Assembly (NCBI GenBank): GCA_963728355.1
Contig: CAVSJQ010000014.1
Span: forward strand, 248,001-312,000
DNA length: 64,000 nt
Direction: 5' to 3'
Source of the DNA: Sva-07 sp963728355
GTDB taxonomy: Bacteria; Actinomycetota; Acidimicrobiia; Acidimicrobiales; Ilumatobacteraceae
The stretch's first letter is position 1. Each line of letters begins with the position of its first letter. The notes below the pieces were generated by a model that did not search any database, was not told the origin of the DNA, and was given only the letters and a program-made list of their open reading frames with translations. Positions 1 to 11,281 of the stretch are shown here, piece by piece. The position numbers and the translations under genes were made by a program.

Positions 1-2954
1 ACGACTGCGCCTGCGTCTGCGGGTTGGTACCGACGGACTGGCCGTCGACGAACAGCTTCATACCGTCACCGGACTGTGTGGCCACCACGTGGTGCCACTC
101 ACCATCGTTGAACGAGTCATCGGTGACGATGGTGTTCTGCTGACCCGTGTACGTGCCGAACACGAGCGTGCCATCGTTCCGCATGTAGACGTGGCGGTCA
201 TAGCTGGTGGAATCGCCGGTCTGGCGGTTTCCGAAGCCGACGATCTTGCCGCCCCGATTGGTCGTGGTCTTGAACCAGGCCTCCTGGCTGTACACGGTTG
301 GGTTCGAGAAGGACGTATCCGACGACACGAAACCGTTGCTCCCGTTGAACTTGGTGGCGGTGTTGCCACTCAGCGCACCGGGTTCGCCGAGCGTGTACCC
401 GTTCCGATAGGTGCCAGGGTTGACCGAACGGCTCGAGTCCTCGGCGACATTGCCGGACGATTCGGCGAATCGCCAGTAGAGATCGGGCTCGGCTGAATAG
501 ACCGCAGCGCCGTAGGCATCGGCCGGAATCGTCGGGATCACCGAGGTGCGGCCCGTCAGTTCGAACTGGTGGATGATCTGATCCTGGTCGAGCGCAGTCG
601 GATAGATCGCGAATTCGTCGACGTCACCGTTGAAGTTCGCATTCGTCGGCCGATTCGGCCACCCGCTCAGGTTGTCGCCGCCAAGGCGCCAGTAACCGAG
701 GTACGCCTCGCCGGCGGTGGTGTCGACACGCCTGCCGACGCGCACGCCGTCGACGAAGAGTTCCATACCGTTCTCACTCAAGGTCGCTGTGACCTGGTGC
801 CACTCACCGTCGTTGTAGCTCGCGGCACTCGAGACGGTCCGGGTCGAGTTGTCGCTGGGTCGGACACCGAACACGAGCTGACCATTGTTCTTCATGTAGA
901 TGTGCCGGTCAGCGGTGGCCGCTGTTCCCGAGAACGTTGTCGCCGAATCCCAAGATTCGACCGCCGCGATCCGTGGTGGTCTTGATCCAGACCTGAGCGG
1001 TGAAGGTGTCCTCGCCGGTCTCGGTTCCGACCGTGTTGATCCGGCTGTTGTTGGAGTTCGCAAACGACACCGCTGTATCGCCGGGGACGGCACCGGCGAC
1101 GCCGAAGGTGACGTTGGAGAGTCCTGCACCGTCGTAGAACCCGGCGTTGTCGAGCACCGTCGAACCCGCTGACTCATTGAGCGGCCAGTACAGACGTGCA
1201 CCGTCGGCGCGCACCTGGTCGGCGTATGTGTTCGACGGGATCGGCGAGGTCGGGAGTGTGAGATTCGCAGATCCTCCGTAGACGGTGTTGCCCGAAGCGT
1301 CTCTCACCACCAACTGATATCGGTAGTTCTGACCGGGCGTGAGACCCTCGTCCTCGAAGCCGAGCTTCGGGAGGGTCCACCAGTTGGATTCCGCTGTCGT
1401 CTGGTACGCCGGCGTGCTCCAGCGACCGTCGCGAATGACGGTGTAGGTCAATTCACGGTCGTCAGGGTCATAGCCGGCGAGCCACGACACTTCGATCGAC
1501 GACTCCGACGTTGCCTGCAGGGTGGGAACGAAGGTTCCCGTATCAAACCGTGGCCCCTGGTTTTGCGGAGAGATCGGGCGGCGGGCGAACCGCACCAGGC
1601 CCTGTTGGGCAACAAAGTTGGCACTGGGGAATTCGCCGCCGACAACGACGTAGTCGTCGTTGCCGGAGACGCTCCAGCCAGCCTGGAACTGGCCCGTGAA
1701 GCTGCCGATGCCCAGCTTGGGGAGCCAGTTGACGATCGAGGGAGACGGTGTTCCGGCCCAGTTCTGACGTCCCATTCCGTTGGTGAGGTGCTCGCCGCCA
1801 ACGGTGTCCGTGTAGGCCATCAGGTGCTGATACACCCAGGGGTCCGGGTTGGGGAACCCGCCGCCGACATCGCCGCAGTAGTGCGAGTGACCAACCTGAT
1901 AGACCGTGCCACCGACGACGAAGTTGGAGTAGACGTCGCCGAAACAGTTGGTGACCCACTCAACTTCTCCGCTACCGATGGGGGCCTTGAAGTTGCCCTC
2001 GAGGTTGCCTCCCGGACCGAAGTGGAACGTCGTGCCGTACACGAATCCGTTGTGAACTCGAAGACTGGTGTAGCCGGCATCGGCGCCACCGTTGCGGACC
2101 GTGTCGGTCAGAGCCCACGGGAGCACCGCACCGGACGAGCCATCGAGCTTGCCGGCCCCGTAGTTCGGCTCGCCGTTCAGGTTCTCGAATTTTCCGCCGG
2201 CGAACACCGTCGAACCATCGTCGGTAACGGCCAGCGCCCAGACTTCTCGATCGGCAACAGGAGCCCAATTCACCAAGGCGCCGTCGGATGCACGGAATGC
2301 GGCCAGGTTGTTCCGTGGCACGTTCCCGGCGCCGAGGAAGCTGCCACCGACGTACACGGTGGTGGCTGTCGCCACGATCGCACGGGATTGCGACGTGACA
2401 CCCACGGGGTTGAACGATGAGATGAGTTGACCGGTGCTTGCCGACAAGGCCGCCACACGCTGGCGACTCTGCCCGTTGACCGTCGTGAATTCACCAGCGA
2501 TGTAGACACGAGATCCATCCGGTGATGCAGACACAGAGAGCACCTGACCATTGAGCACCGGGGCAGAACTGTTGATGAGCTGGCCCGTCCGAATGTCGTA
2601 TGCGAGCAGGTTGCTGCGCGGGATGAGATTGGTGCCAGGAGCGGCACCCGCCGGGCGGGCGTTGCTGAAGTTGCCGCCGGCGTAGACCGTGTTCCCGATC
2701 ACGGTCTGCGACCAGACGACGCCGTCGATCTGCACCGTTGGCAACACGTCCGCCAACACCACGTCGTTCGATGTGTTGACAACAGGCGCCTCGTTGCCCG
2801 CCGACACCGAAGCCGAGTCACCGATAGCGAGAGAGGTGACTCCGACTACAGCGACGGCAGCCGCCGCCAGAGTCCGCTTCGCGGAAATCCTCATCTGAGA
2901 CCGTGCCCTTGTGTTGTTGAGTGATGTACGTGAAATGGCAGACCAAGTGTTCAT
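1..2954 (-). pseudogene. Secreted delta-60 beta-propeller / LamG repeat protein, frameshifted, cut by window edge
   Basis: Large exported surface protein. A signal peptide (MRISAKR then an Ala/Val-rich core) is followed by repeated blades such as VYAGGNFSNA, VYIAGEFTTV, VYVGGSFLGAG and VFAGGKFEN, the look of a delta-60/DUF5122-type propeller (about residues 60-420). A fibronectin-III-like stretch (SSIEVSWLAGYD) and two tandem LamG/concanavalin-like domains follow. The frame stops at 909 after NVLGNSGHR because one extra C sits near 905-910; in the next frame the LamG domain continues (TADRHIYMKN) and stays open to base 1, so the gene is both frameshifted and partial. The ATG at 2954 has AGG six bases upstream and directly follows the lipoprotein stop; the ATG at 2894 would give a more usual signal peptide. 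Probably a surface or matrix protein linked to the polysaccharide; the exact role is unknown. Confidence 0.75.
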
Positions 2955-2962
2955 CGCAGTCC

Positions 2963-3625
2963 TCAAGAGATGTCGCCGACGAAGCGAGCGATGGGTTGAT
3001 CGAGGGAGTGGCTGGCTTCGACGGTCACCGGCTGTGGCCGGTCCGTGTCGAAGGAAAAGACGTAACGACCCTCGATGGAATCACCCGCGTCGAGGACGCC
3101 GGAAATTGGGGACGCAGGGTCTGCGGTGAGCGGTGTCGATGCTTGCCCATCGGCGTCGAAGACGTTGACGGTGACAGCAGACAAGTTGATTGGATCGGGC
3201 CCAGAGTTCGTGATCTGGACGACGACGAGCAATGCGGGTCCGGCGATCTCGCCAGGTAGCTGTGCTTCGCCATCGATGCGGTTGATTTCAGCGATGGAAA
3301 TCATCACTCCGTCATCGGTTGCTACGGGCTCGTCGAGCGTGACCGGGTCCAATGTTTCCTGGACCGCAGCCTCGATGACATCGGTCGCGTCTCCGACTAC
3401 TCCCTCGACCGAGGCCTCACTTGATTCGGCGTCGTCGTCCGGGATCGTCTCGTCGGCTTCTGCCTCGCTCGGTTTGGTCGTCACGAACTCCTCGACGACG
3501 ACCGAATCACCTGTGGGGCCCGCGGCATCTGATTGCGTGACGGCCGAATCGCCGTCCGTCGAGCAGGCGGCCAGCACAATGAGCGCGACAACCATTGCCG
3601 CCCGCCGCCTGCTCTGGTGCTTCAT
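2963..3625 (-). CDS. Lipoprotein with DUF4352-like Ig-fold domain
   Basis: A 220-residue exported lipoprotein. The start MKHQSRRRAAMVV leads into a hydrophobic core ending in the lipobox LAAC, so the mature protein should be lipid-anchored. After an acidic, Ser/Asp/Glu-rich linker (about residues 25-95) comes a beta-rich domain with LLVVVQITNSGPDPINLS and GVLDAGDSIEGRYVFSF, the pattern of DUF4352 (telokin-like Ig) extracytoplasmic domains. The ATG at 3625 is chosen over longer upstream reading because GAGGG lies 7 bases before it and it gives a clean signal peptide. Its stop lies just before the start of the LamG protein gene, so the two are probably co-transcribed. No enzymatic residues are recognisable; a binding or structural role at the cell surface is inferred. 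Confidence 0.75.
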   Translation of the reverse strand: MKHQSRRRAAMVVALIVLAACSTDGDSAVTQSDAAGPTGDSVVVEEFVTTKPSEAEADETIPDDDAESSEASVEGVVGDATDVIEAAVQETLDPVTLDEPVATDDGVMISIAEINRIDGEAQLPGEIAGPALLVVVQITNSGPDPINLSAVTVNVFDADGQASTPLTADPASPISGVLDAGDSIEGRYVFSFDTDRPQPVTVEASHSLDQPIARFVGDIS

Positions 3626-4246
3626 CGCAACACCCTCTGGTCTCACACCGTCCGCCTCTACGCTCTCCGCTACAACCAGCGATCTACTGAATCTTCCGCC
3701 ACGTCGGCGTAGTCCGATCCTCACGGAGGGTGCGGAGTCACGTCGGGGTGTCACTGAATCATACCGATCCGCTCCGGCCCACACCAGCAAAACCCCAGGT
3801 CAGAGCGTTAATGTTCTCACCCCGACATGAACGATCCGTGGGTAGGTGATCACTCTGAGTGGTACTGGCGGGAACGGGTCATGAGCTTCAACTTGAGGTT
3901 GAGGGTTCTCCCGGGACGTTCAGTCGCACAGCACCCGCTCGCGCACGTCCGATCAATCCGCCAGGAAACCAGAACGACCGCCCGGGTCACACGTTCTCGA
4001 ACGGGCGCCGTCCGGTTCAGTTCGTTGCAGCTCGAGTGAACTCGCCACCAGCGTTGCTCTTCGACAAGCCCATCGGAGTGATGGCAGCAGGTAGCATCGG
4101 GCCGATGGGCGGACAAGAGGTAGGCGTCGCGGTTGCCTGCTGCCTGACCGCGAGCGGTTTCACCACTCTGTACCCATCGTGCTCGACGGGCGGCACGCTG
4201 CAGGCGCCATTCATCCCGAACTCCTCAGCAACGCTCCCTGATCCTC
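3626..4246. other. Intergenic region between divergent lipoprotein and flippase genes
   Basis: About 620 bases with no convincing gene. Short open frames exist on both strands but none has a ribosome-binding site plus a recognisable product. As the two flanking genes point away from each other, promoters for both must lie here. A small palindrome (CGTTCTCGAACG) lies near 3992-4003. Confidence 0.5.
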
Positions 4247-5518
4247 ATGTCGGCTCCGACTGACGTCACGCCGCCGACACGTAGCCTGCTCCATCGCGCA
4301 CGTGGCTCCGCTGTCGGCAGCGTCGCAGCCCAAGGGTCACAGGCGCTGGGGAGTTTCGTTCTCCAATACCTGACGGCGCGGCTACTGGGACTCGAAGCCC
4401 TCGGACGCTTCGCTGTTGTCTACGCGACAATCGTGCTGGTCACGGCGCTCTCGAGTGGCTTCGTCGGCGACTCGCTCACCGTTCTCGATCGGGCGCAGCC
4501 GCGAATTCGCGCTGCGCTGCAGCTCTGGACGGGTGTTATTGCAGGTGGAGCCGCACTGACGTGCGCGGCCGTTTCGTGGTGGGTGGGGTTCCTCGATCCG
4601 AGCGATGCCGTTCTATTCGGGCTCGCCACGGCCGCGTTCGTGCTCGAGGACCTCGTTCGCCGGCTGCTGATGGCCACCATGAACTTCTGGCGCATCGTGA
4701 TCGTTGACCTCACAGCGTTCGCGGCGGCGCTCGTCGTCCTGGGAGTCGTCGCACTGCGTGGCGAGATTGCCTTTGGCCACATCCTTCTTGCGCTCACGAT
4801 CGGGCAGGTGTCCGGGTTCGCAGTAGGTGTTCCATTACTCCCACAAGCGGAACGCTTCATCGTTTCGCCGCAGACCGGAGGCCTTCGCAGTGTCGCCGTA
4901 TTCGGGATCTGGCGGGCCCTCCAACAAGGCCTTCGGGCCGCGACGATGGCCCTGATGCGAGTGGTACTGCTACTGGCAGTGACGACGAGCGCTGTCGGCG
5001 AACTGGAACTTGCGCGGATCTACATGGCCCCGGCAGCGCTGCTGGTGACAGGTATCGGCTCGTTTCTCTTTGCGACCTATGCCGCCGCACAGGGCTCCTT
5101 GGCGGACTTGCTCCGGATTGCCGACCGCACCGTGGTGCGCGTGTTCGTCACCGTCGGGCTCGTCGGCCTGGCCGCCGTTGCAGCGGTTCCATTCGCTGGT
5201 CAACTCTTCACCGGCAACGAGTCAGAGTTGTCCGTCGTCGCCGTTGCCGCGTGGGCGGCACTCGCAGCGACAACCGCAAGTGTCATGCCCTACGCGCAGT
5301 TGGCGTCGGTGCGCGGCAGGCACCGAGCGGTGTTCGCAATTCGACTCGTGGAGTCTTTGGTGTCCCTGCTCCTCGTGTACACCATGGCTTCCCAGGCCGA
5401 CGCCGCCGACTGGGCGCCGTTCGCGCTCGCAGCATGCGCAATCCCTTCCGGCTGGACGATTCGACACTTCTTGCTCGTTCGTCCGAACCCACACGCTGAG
5501 TCCCTCGCCACCCAATAG
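4247..5518 (+). CDS. Wzx-like polysaccharide flippase (MATE/MOP superfamily membrane protein)
   Basis: A 423-residue polytopic membrane protein, probably an undecaprenyl-linked repeat-unit flippase. The N-terminal segment (ARGSAVGSVAAQGSQALGSF then a YLTARLLGLEALGRFAVVYA helix) is typical of the polysaccharide transporter/Wzx family: a first helix, then a conserved L-G-x-E/D-x-x-G-x-F/Y turn. About 10-12 hydrophobic segments are visible, and the length is normal for the family. It is first in a rightward run with a sulfotransferase and an APH-like kinase, next to polymerase, co-polymerase and glycosyltransferase genes, which supports export of a lipid-linked glycan. The ribosome-binding site before ATG 4247 is weak. 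An efflux MATE protein is less likely given the context. Confidence 0.8.
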   Translation: MSAPTDVTPPTRSLLHRARGSAVGSVAAQGSQALGSFVLQYLTARLLGLEALGRFAVVYATIVLVTALSSGFVGDSLTVLDRAQPRIRAALQLWTGVIAGGAALTCAAVSWWVGFLDPSDAVLFGLATAAFVLEDLVRRLLMATMNFWRIVIVDLTAFAAALVVLGVVALRGEIAFGHILLALTIGQVSGFAVGVPLLPQAERFIVSPQTGGLRSVAVFGIWRALQQGLRAATMALMRVVLLLAVTTSAVGELELARIYMAPAALLVTGIGSFLFATYAAAQGSLADLLRIADRTVVRVFVTVGLVGLAAVAAVPFAGQLFTGNESELSVVAVAAWAALAATTASVMPYAQLASVRGRHRAVFAIRLVESLVSLLLVYTMASQADAADWAPFALAACAIPSGWTIRHFLLVRPNPHAESLATQ

Positions 5519-5594
5519 ACGGCGGCGTTCGAGAGCGCCGGAGCGCGACCGATGCGGCGGACCCTCACGTCGATCGGCCGGATAGTCTCGGTTC

Positions 5595-6492
5595 ATGGCG
5601 CAGCCTCGGTCGCTTCCGGAGAGAAGCCGCTCCACTCTCAAGCAAGCCGTGCGAACAATCGGAGTAGCCACCGCCGGAGTTCGTCCCCTGCCCGATTTCC
5701 TGGTCATCGGCACCAAGCGGGGTGGGACCACGAGCTTCTACTTCGATCTGATCGATCATCAATCCGTCGTCCGCCTCTTCCCGAGGCCGGCCCCCGGCCT
5801 GAAGCCCGATGCAACGAAGGGTGTGCACTACTTCGACAGCAATCATGAGCGTGGCGAACGTTGGTATCGGTCGTACATGCCAACGTCCGCGAGTCGGGCA
5901 CTCACCAGCCGCCGCTACGGAACGCGGCGCGGTAACGGGAGAAGCCTCGCCGTACTACCTGTTTCACCCTGACGCTGCTCGACGGGCTCATGCGCTCGTT
6001 CCTGATGCCCGCTTGATCGTCTTGCTCCGCGACCCGGCACAACGCGCCTACAGCCACTGGAAGGAGCGACGCCGAAGCGGCGCAGAGCAACTCGAGTTCA
6101 TCGCCGCTCTCGATGCCGAACCCATCCGGCTCGCCGGCGAGCGCGAGCGGCTCCTCGCCGATCCGAGCTACTACAGCTACGCATGGGAACAGCAGAGCTA
6201 CGTGACGCAGAGCCGTTACGCCAGCAGTCTTCGACCATGGATCGACCGATTCGGCCGAGAGCAGCTCCTCGTGCTGGCCAGCGAGGACTACTACCGAGAC
6301 CCGCTGAGCGTGCTCCAAGAGGTGGACCGTTTCCTCGGGCTCCCCCCACGCAATCGATCGACCGGCGAGGTCCGCAATGCTGCTCCCGGCGACGAACTGG
6401 AGGCCGACATCCGATCTCGTCTCGCATCCGAACTCGGGGAGGATGCCACTGAGCTTGCGGAGCTTGCCGGCAGAACCTTCCCTTGGTCGTGA
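5595..6492 (+). pseudogene. PAPS-dependent sulfotransferase, single frameshift
   Basis: Sulfotransferase-1/3-type protein that would move sulfate from PAPS to a carbohydrate. The 5'-phosphosulfate loop is intact in the first frame (DFLVIGTKRGGTTSFY), followed by KGVHYFDSNHERGERWYRSYM, the usual family region. The second frame carries GEASPYYLFHP and the 3'-phosphate-binding element LIVLLRDPAQRAYSHW, then the C-terminal LASEDYYRDPLSVLQEVDRFLGLP. The frames meet near 5927, where one extra base in a GC-rich run explains the shift; the repaired protein would be about 298 residues, normal for the family. It lies between the flippase and the kinase gene, which overlaps its stop by 4 bases. Together with cysD/cysNC and the PAP phosphatase in this locus it suggests sulfation of the exported glycan. 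Whether the break is real or a sequencing error cannot be told here. Confidence 0.8.
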
Positions 6493-7412
6493 CTTCGTCG
6501 ACGTTCGAAACCTTCGACGTCACCGCGTTCCCGCGGGGCCGCCGAGGTGTGCTTGTCCCGAGACGCGACCGGCGGACGGCGTCACTCGGGGTGTGCATGT
6601 ACACCGCATCGAAGCCGCGGGTCGTGCGCATGCAGCAGGCTGCCTTCTGGGCCGTGCGCCTGTTCGGGGCGCGGGTACTTGTTGGTGGATCTCTTCCATG
6701 GCCGTTGCCCTGCGAGCAGGAACTCTGGGACGAGCTGTGCGCACAGTGGCGTTCCTGTGTCGGAGACTTCGACGGACTCGCGTCGTATCAACGCCGACAG
6801 GCCGAGCGCGACGGTGCGACCCTCCTGTTGACCCGACATGGTGAGGCGGTGGCGGTGGTGAAGGTACGCAGCGACATCGAGCCACTGCTGCGCGAACAGG
6901 AGGCTCTTGGAGCGATTGCACGGTTCGACCCGGTCACGTTCCGGTCGCCGCGTGGCCTCGGTTCGAACACGGTCGGTGTAGATCTGCATTGGAGTGCACA
7001 GAGCTCGGTGTTCGATCGGCCACACCGCCCTGTTCTGACAGCGCCCGAAGGTCTCTTCGTCGAGGTGAGCGAGGTGCTGGCGACGTGCGACACCGATGAA
7101 AGCTCAACCGAACAGCCGGCACACAACGACCTCACGCCGTGGAATCTCCGACTGGACCATCGCGGTCAGATCTGGCTGTACGACTGGGAGGACTGGGGTC
7201 CCGCACCACCGGACTCGGACCAGGTCTACTACGCAGCAACCAGCTACGCGCTCGAGAATTGCGAGCTCCCCGCGGGGCTGACACGAGCAGCCGTTGACCA
7301 CTGGGCTGACATTGTCCGTCGACGAGGTGCGACCAACCCAACCGACCGGTTGCTCGCCCAGAGAATCACCGAGGCGTTGGACGCGCTGTCCGACACGGCT
7401 CGGGCCGGCTGA
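6489..7412 (+). CDS. Aminoglycoside-phosphotransferase-like kinase
   Basis: A 307-residue protein with the catalytic core of the APH/choline-kinase fold: the Brenner-type motif HNDLTPWNL (catalytic Asp, metal-binding Asn) and the DFG-equivalent YDWEDWG about 20 residues later. The N-terminal lobe is divergent and its ATP-binding Lys is not obvious (candidate AVVKVRSD). GTG at 6489 is chosen because it overlaps the sulfotransferase stop as GTGA; a TTG six bases further upstream is an alternative. Tight coupling to the sulfotransferase within a polysaccharide locus suggests phosphorylation of a sugar or glycan rather than drug resistance. The substrate is not predictable from sequence. Confidence 0.7.
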   Translation: MTSSTFETFDVTAFPRGRRGVLVPRRDRRTASLGVCMYTASKPRVVRMQQAAFWAVRLFGARVLVGGSLPWPLPCEQELWDELCAQWRSCVGDFDGLASYQRRQAERDGATLLLTRHGEAVAVVKVRSDIEPLLREQEALGAIARFDPVTFRSPRGLGSNTVGVDLHWSAQSSVFDRPHRPVLTAPEGLFVEVSEVLATCDTDESSTEQPAHNDLTPWNLRLDHRGQIWLYDWEDWGPAPPDSDQVYYAATSYALENCELPAGLTRAAVDHWADIVRRRGATNPTDRLLAQRITEALDALSDTARAG

Positions 7413-7514
7413 AGTCGACGCTTCGAGGCGGTAATGCGGGGTCGGGCGATCGGGTGCCTAAAGATTTTCTCAGAGCTTGCTCGAAGTTTTCGGTGAGTCG
7501 ACCGATGGACAGAA

Positions 7515-10500
7515 ATGATCCGTGCCTCCGCCGCTGTCCGGACTGCTGCTCTGTTTGCCTTTGGGGCACTCTTGATCACGCAATTCGCAACCGTTCCGGC
7601 TGCAGCCGCGTCGCCCGCTTTCCCAGCGCAAGTGGCCACTGGCTCGTCCTTCGCTGCAGATAGTTTCTCGCGATCGTCCACTCGTGGACTCGGCGAAGCG
7701 CCGATCGGTGGGGTGTGGACGTTGGGTGGCGATCCCGCCAACTTCTCCGTCAGCGCAGACACTGGACACCTCCGCCTCTCCAAGGCCGGAAGCGGCACGA
7801 ATGCCTACCTCAACTCGGTGGCGGCAACCTCGACCGACTTCACTGCCGAAATCGACCTCGACCGACCAGCCACCGGTAGCGGCACCTACGTATCACTCGT
7901 CGGCCGTCGTCAAGCCTCGGGCCTGCAATACCGCATGATGATCCGCTATCTCCCCACTGGCTCCGTCCAAGCCGTGCTGGTCCGCGCAGCCGCCGGACTC
8001 GATCGACCTCTCAAGTCAGTGAATCCCGTTCCGGGCCTCACACCCGCACCCGGGGAATCCGTGAAGATCCGCTTCCAGATCGAAGGCACAAACCCAACGC
8101 AACTGCGCGCCAAGGTATGGAGCGTCGACGACAACGAACCCACCTCCTGGCTACTCGAAGCAGAAGATCAGACCGCCGACCTGCAGCAGCCGGGCTCAGT
8201 GGGCCTCATGACCTACCTCTCCGGCTCGGCCACCAATGCCCCCGCAACGGTTGAAGTCGACAACATCGAAGTGCGATCCCTGGGCTCGGCAGCAGCCACC
8301 ACCATCGCACCCACCACCACAACCGCACCCACCACCACCATCGCACCAACCACCACCATCGCACCAACCACCACAACCGCACCAACCACCACCATCGCAC
8401 CAACCACCATCGCAGCGACCACGACCGTCGCACCAACCACCACAACTGCAGCACCGCCTGCGAGCAGTCCGCCTGCTTCGGCATCGACACCGCTGGCGAG
8501 TGATCCCTTCGCAAGGATCGCCAGTGCCGGATTGGGCGAAGCACCTATCGGTGGGGCGTGGACGTTGGGCGGCGTTCCCGCCAACTTCTCCGTGAGTACA
8601 GAGACTGGACACCTCCGCCTCTCCAAGGCCGGAAGCGGCACGAATGCCTACCTCAACTCGGTCGCAGCAACGTCGACCGACTTCACTGCCGAAATCGACC
8701 TCGACCGACCAGCCACCGGTAGCGGCACCTACGTATCACTCGTCGGCCGTCGTCAAGCCTCGGGCCTGCAATACCGCATGATGATCCGCTATCTCCCCAC
8801 TGGCTCCGTCCAAGCCGTGCTGGTCCGCGCAGCCGCCGGACTCGATCGACCTCTCAAGTCAGTGAATCCCGTTCCGGGCCTCACACCCGCACCCGGGGAA
8901 TCCGTGAAGATCCGCTTCCAGATCGAAGGCACAAACCCAACGCAACTGCGCGCCAAGGTATGGAGCATCGACGACAACGAACCCAGCTCCTGGCTACTCG
9001 AAGCAGAAGATCAGACCGCTGATCTGCAGCAACCGGGCTCAGTCGGCCTCATGACCTACCTCTCCGGCTCGGCCACCAATGCCCCCGCAACGGTTGAAGT
9101 CGACAACATCGAAGTGCGATCCCTGGGCTCGACAGCAGCCACCACCATCGCACCCACCACCACAACCGCACCCACCACCACCATCCACCCACCACCACCA
9201 CCGCACCCACCACCACAACCGCACCCACCACCACCATCGCACCAACCACCACAACCGCACCCACCACCACCATCGCAGCGCCGCCGGCGGGCAGCCGTCC
9301 GGCTGAGGCTGCCGGAACGGTGGTGGGAAGTAGGAGCTATTCGGTTCCTGCCGGCGCAGTTGTGGTATCTCCGCTCGGCAGCGATTCGGCTCCAGGCACG
9401 GCGTCGGCGCCCTTACGGACGGTGGGGCGTGCGATTGCGGTAGCCGCGTCGGGTTCGACGATCGTGTTGCGTGGTGGGTCGTATCACGAGAGCGTGACGG
9501 TCCCGGGCAACAAGCGGTTGACGATTCAGGCGTGGCCCTCGGAGGCAGTGTGGTTCGACGGCAGCGTGCCTGTCACGGGTTGGGTCGCTGATGGCAGCGT
9601 GTGGCGCAAGGATGGGTGGACGGTCGAATTCGACAGCTCACCGACGTTCACCCGGGGTGCTGCTGACAACACCGCAGAGTCCTGGAACTTCATCAACCAG
9701 AGTTATCCAATGGCGGCACATCCTGATCAGATCTGGCTGAATGGCGTTGCGTTGTCCGAGGTGTCGTCTCGTTCGTTGGTGACCGCGGGCACGTTCTTCC
9801 ATGACGAAGCAGCCGACCGGTTGTACATGGGTTCGAACCCAGCGGGGACCGAGGTGCGTGCCGCCACGCTGCAGCGCTCGATCCGGGTGTTGGGTGAGGG
9901 CAGTGTGTTGCGAGGGTTCGGGGTGCGCCGGTACGTGCCGTCGGTGCCGGACATTGCGACATTTGTAGTCGAGGCACGTGGAGTGCTCGTGGAGCATGTG
10001 GCGGTGGTGGAGGCGTCGACAACGGCAATCACTGCGGTGCGTGACGATGTGACGTTCCGGAATCTGTCTCTCGCCCACAACGGCATGCTGGGGTTGCACG
10101 CCAACAATGTGGACAACTTCGTGATCGATGCCGTGCTCGTCGAAGACAACAACCGCGAACGCTTCAATCCGGCGCCCTCAGCAGGCGGTGCCAAGTTGAC
10201 TCGGGCACGGAATGTCACTGTTCGTGACAGCATGTTCCGGAACAATCAGGGCACCGGACTGTGGTTCGACATCTCGACCTACGACTTGAAGATCGTCGGC
10301 AATGAGATGCGAGACAATGCCCGCCATGGTGCGTTCTTGGAGATCTCCGATGTTGCTGTGTTCGCTGACAACATCGTCGAAGGGAACGCGGGTGATGGCC
10401 TGAAGGTGAACAACACCAGCAATGTCCGCGTGTGGAACAACACGTTCGTCGGGAACGGGCGAAGCCTCAATCTGGTACAGGACAACCGCATCTATGCGAC

Positions 10501-10952
10501 CAACACGTGGGCCAAGTATTCCAACGATCCGCCCAGCATGACGTGGCTGCTCGGCCCTGTCGAAGTACGCAACAACGTAATCGCCAACCCTGGCTCGGGG
10601 AACTGTCTGCTGTGCGTAGAGGACTACACCAAGACAAGATCAGCTGAACAAATCGGGGTTACTGCCAACTCCAACGTCTACAACCGTGCCACGGCGTCGG
10701 CGCCGAGGTGGGCAGTCGTATGGTCTCGCGGGCCGGGAATCCTGCTGTATTCGATGACCTCGATGCGTTCCGAACCGGAACCGGTCAGGAAGCCAACGGT
10801 GTGCTCACCAATGGCACCGCGGTTGTCGACCAAGAGGGAAACCCGACCGCAGCTCTGCCGAACTCGTCGATCGCGAACCGCTCCCCGCCAACATCGCCAG
10901 CCTGATCAACCAGCCCGCCGGGACCCGCCAACTCGGCGCCTGGACCCGCTAG
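7515..10952 (+). pseudogene. Secreted protein: duplicated LamG/DUF1080-like module plus right-handed beta-helix, three frameshifts
   Basis: A signal peptide (MIRASAAVRTAALFAFG, cleavage near PAAAA) leads to two nearly identical beta-sandwich modules (about residues 45-255 and 325-535; WTLGG, FTAEIDLDRPATGSG, EVDNIEVRSLGS), each followed by a Thr/Pro/Ala linker of repeated APTTT. A right-handed beta-helix of the pectate-lyase type follows (RTVGRAIAVAASGSTIVLRGGSYHESV, then NNxGxGLxFD-like coils), ending in QLGAWTR and a stop at 10950-10952. Three one-base losses break the frame: near 9184 in the linker (missing G), near 10727 (GGGG read as GGG) and near 10876. Intact, it would be about 1,140 residues, presumably a surface-anchored or secreted glycan-binding or polysaccharide-active protein. 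The catalytic residues of a lyase are not evident. The ATG has GGACAGAA directly upstream. Confidence 0.75.
7761..9168 (+). repeat. Internal direct duplication of a beta-sandwich domain and linker (843-bp period)
   Basis: Bases 7761-8325 recur at 8604-9168 with an exact offset of 843 bases (281 codons). Long stretches are identical, including synonymous positions; differences are isolated, such as GTC/ATC in the codon before DDNEP. This suggests recent duplication or gene conversion. Each unit ends in the low-complexity ACC-rich linker where one of the frameshifts lies. Confidence 0.9.
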
Positions 10953-11281
10953 CCCATGCTGTCAACACTGGCATGATCAGGGCGGCGGAGAGACTTCGGC
11001 CGGATTGATCGTCCGAGTCGTGCATTCCTGAGAGGACGAACACGGACCGTCGTCGAACACAAGATGCCGGCGGCGCCCAAGCAGGTGAGCGCTCCTGAAC
11101 GAGCAGGTCACAGTGAGGTGCCTCTCCATGGTGGCCCGCTCTCCCTATCCGGTCGGCACCCGACAGGAATCCTCGATCAACGTCTCTCGGAGCCGGCAAT
11201 CAGCTCATTCGCCATGCCGCCCGGCGAACGCATCCTCCGTTGAGGCCGGTGGTCCCGAAGACAAGAAGTGCCGCCAGCCGG
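10953..11281. other. Intergenic region between convergent genes
   Basis: About 330 bases between the 3' ends of the beta-helix gene and the polymerase gene. No ribosome-binding site with a plausible coding frame, no tRNA and no strong hairpin with a T-run was seen. Confidence 0.5.

Noticed and set aside
3859..4263. A 134-codon frame before the flippase gene
   Set aside because: No ribosome-binding site, odd composition, overlaps the flippase start, and no motif.
9320..11008. The beta-helix part as an independent gene
   Set aside because: It lacks a signal peptide and a proper start, and joins the upstream Thr/Pro linker exactly after a one-base correction.
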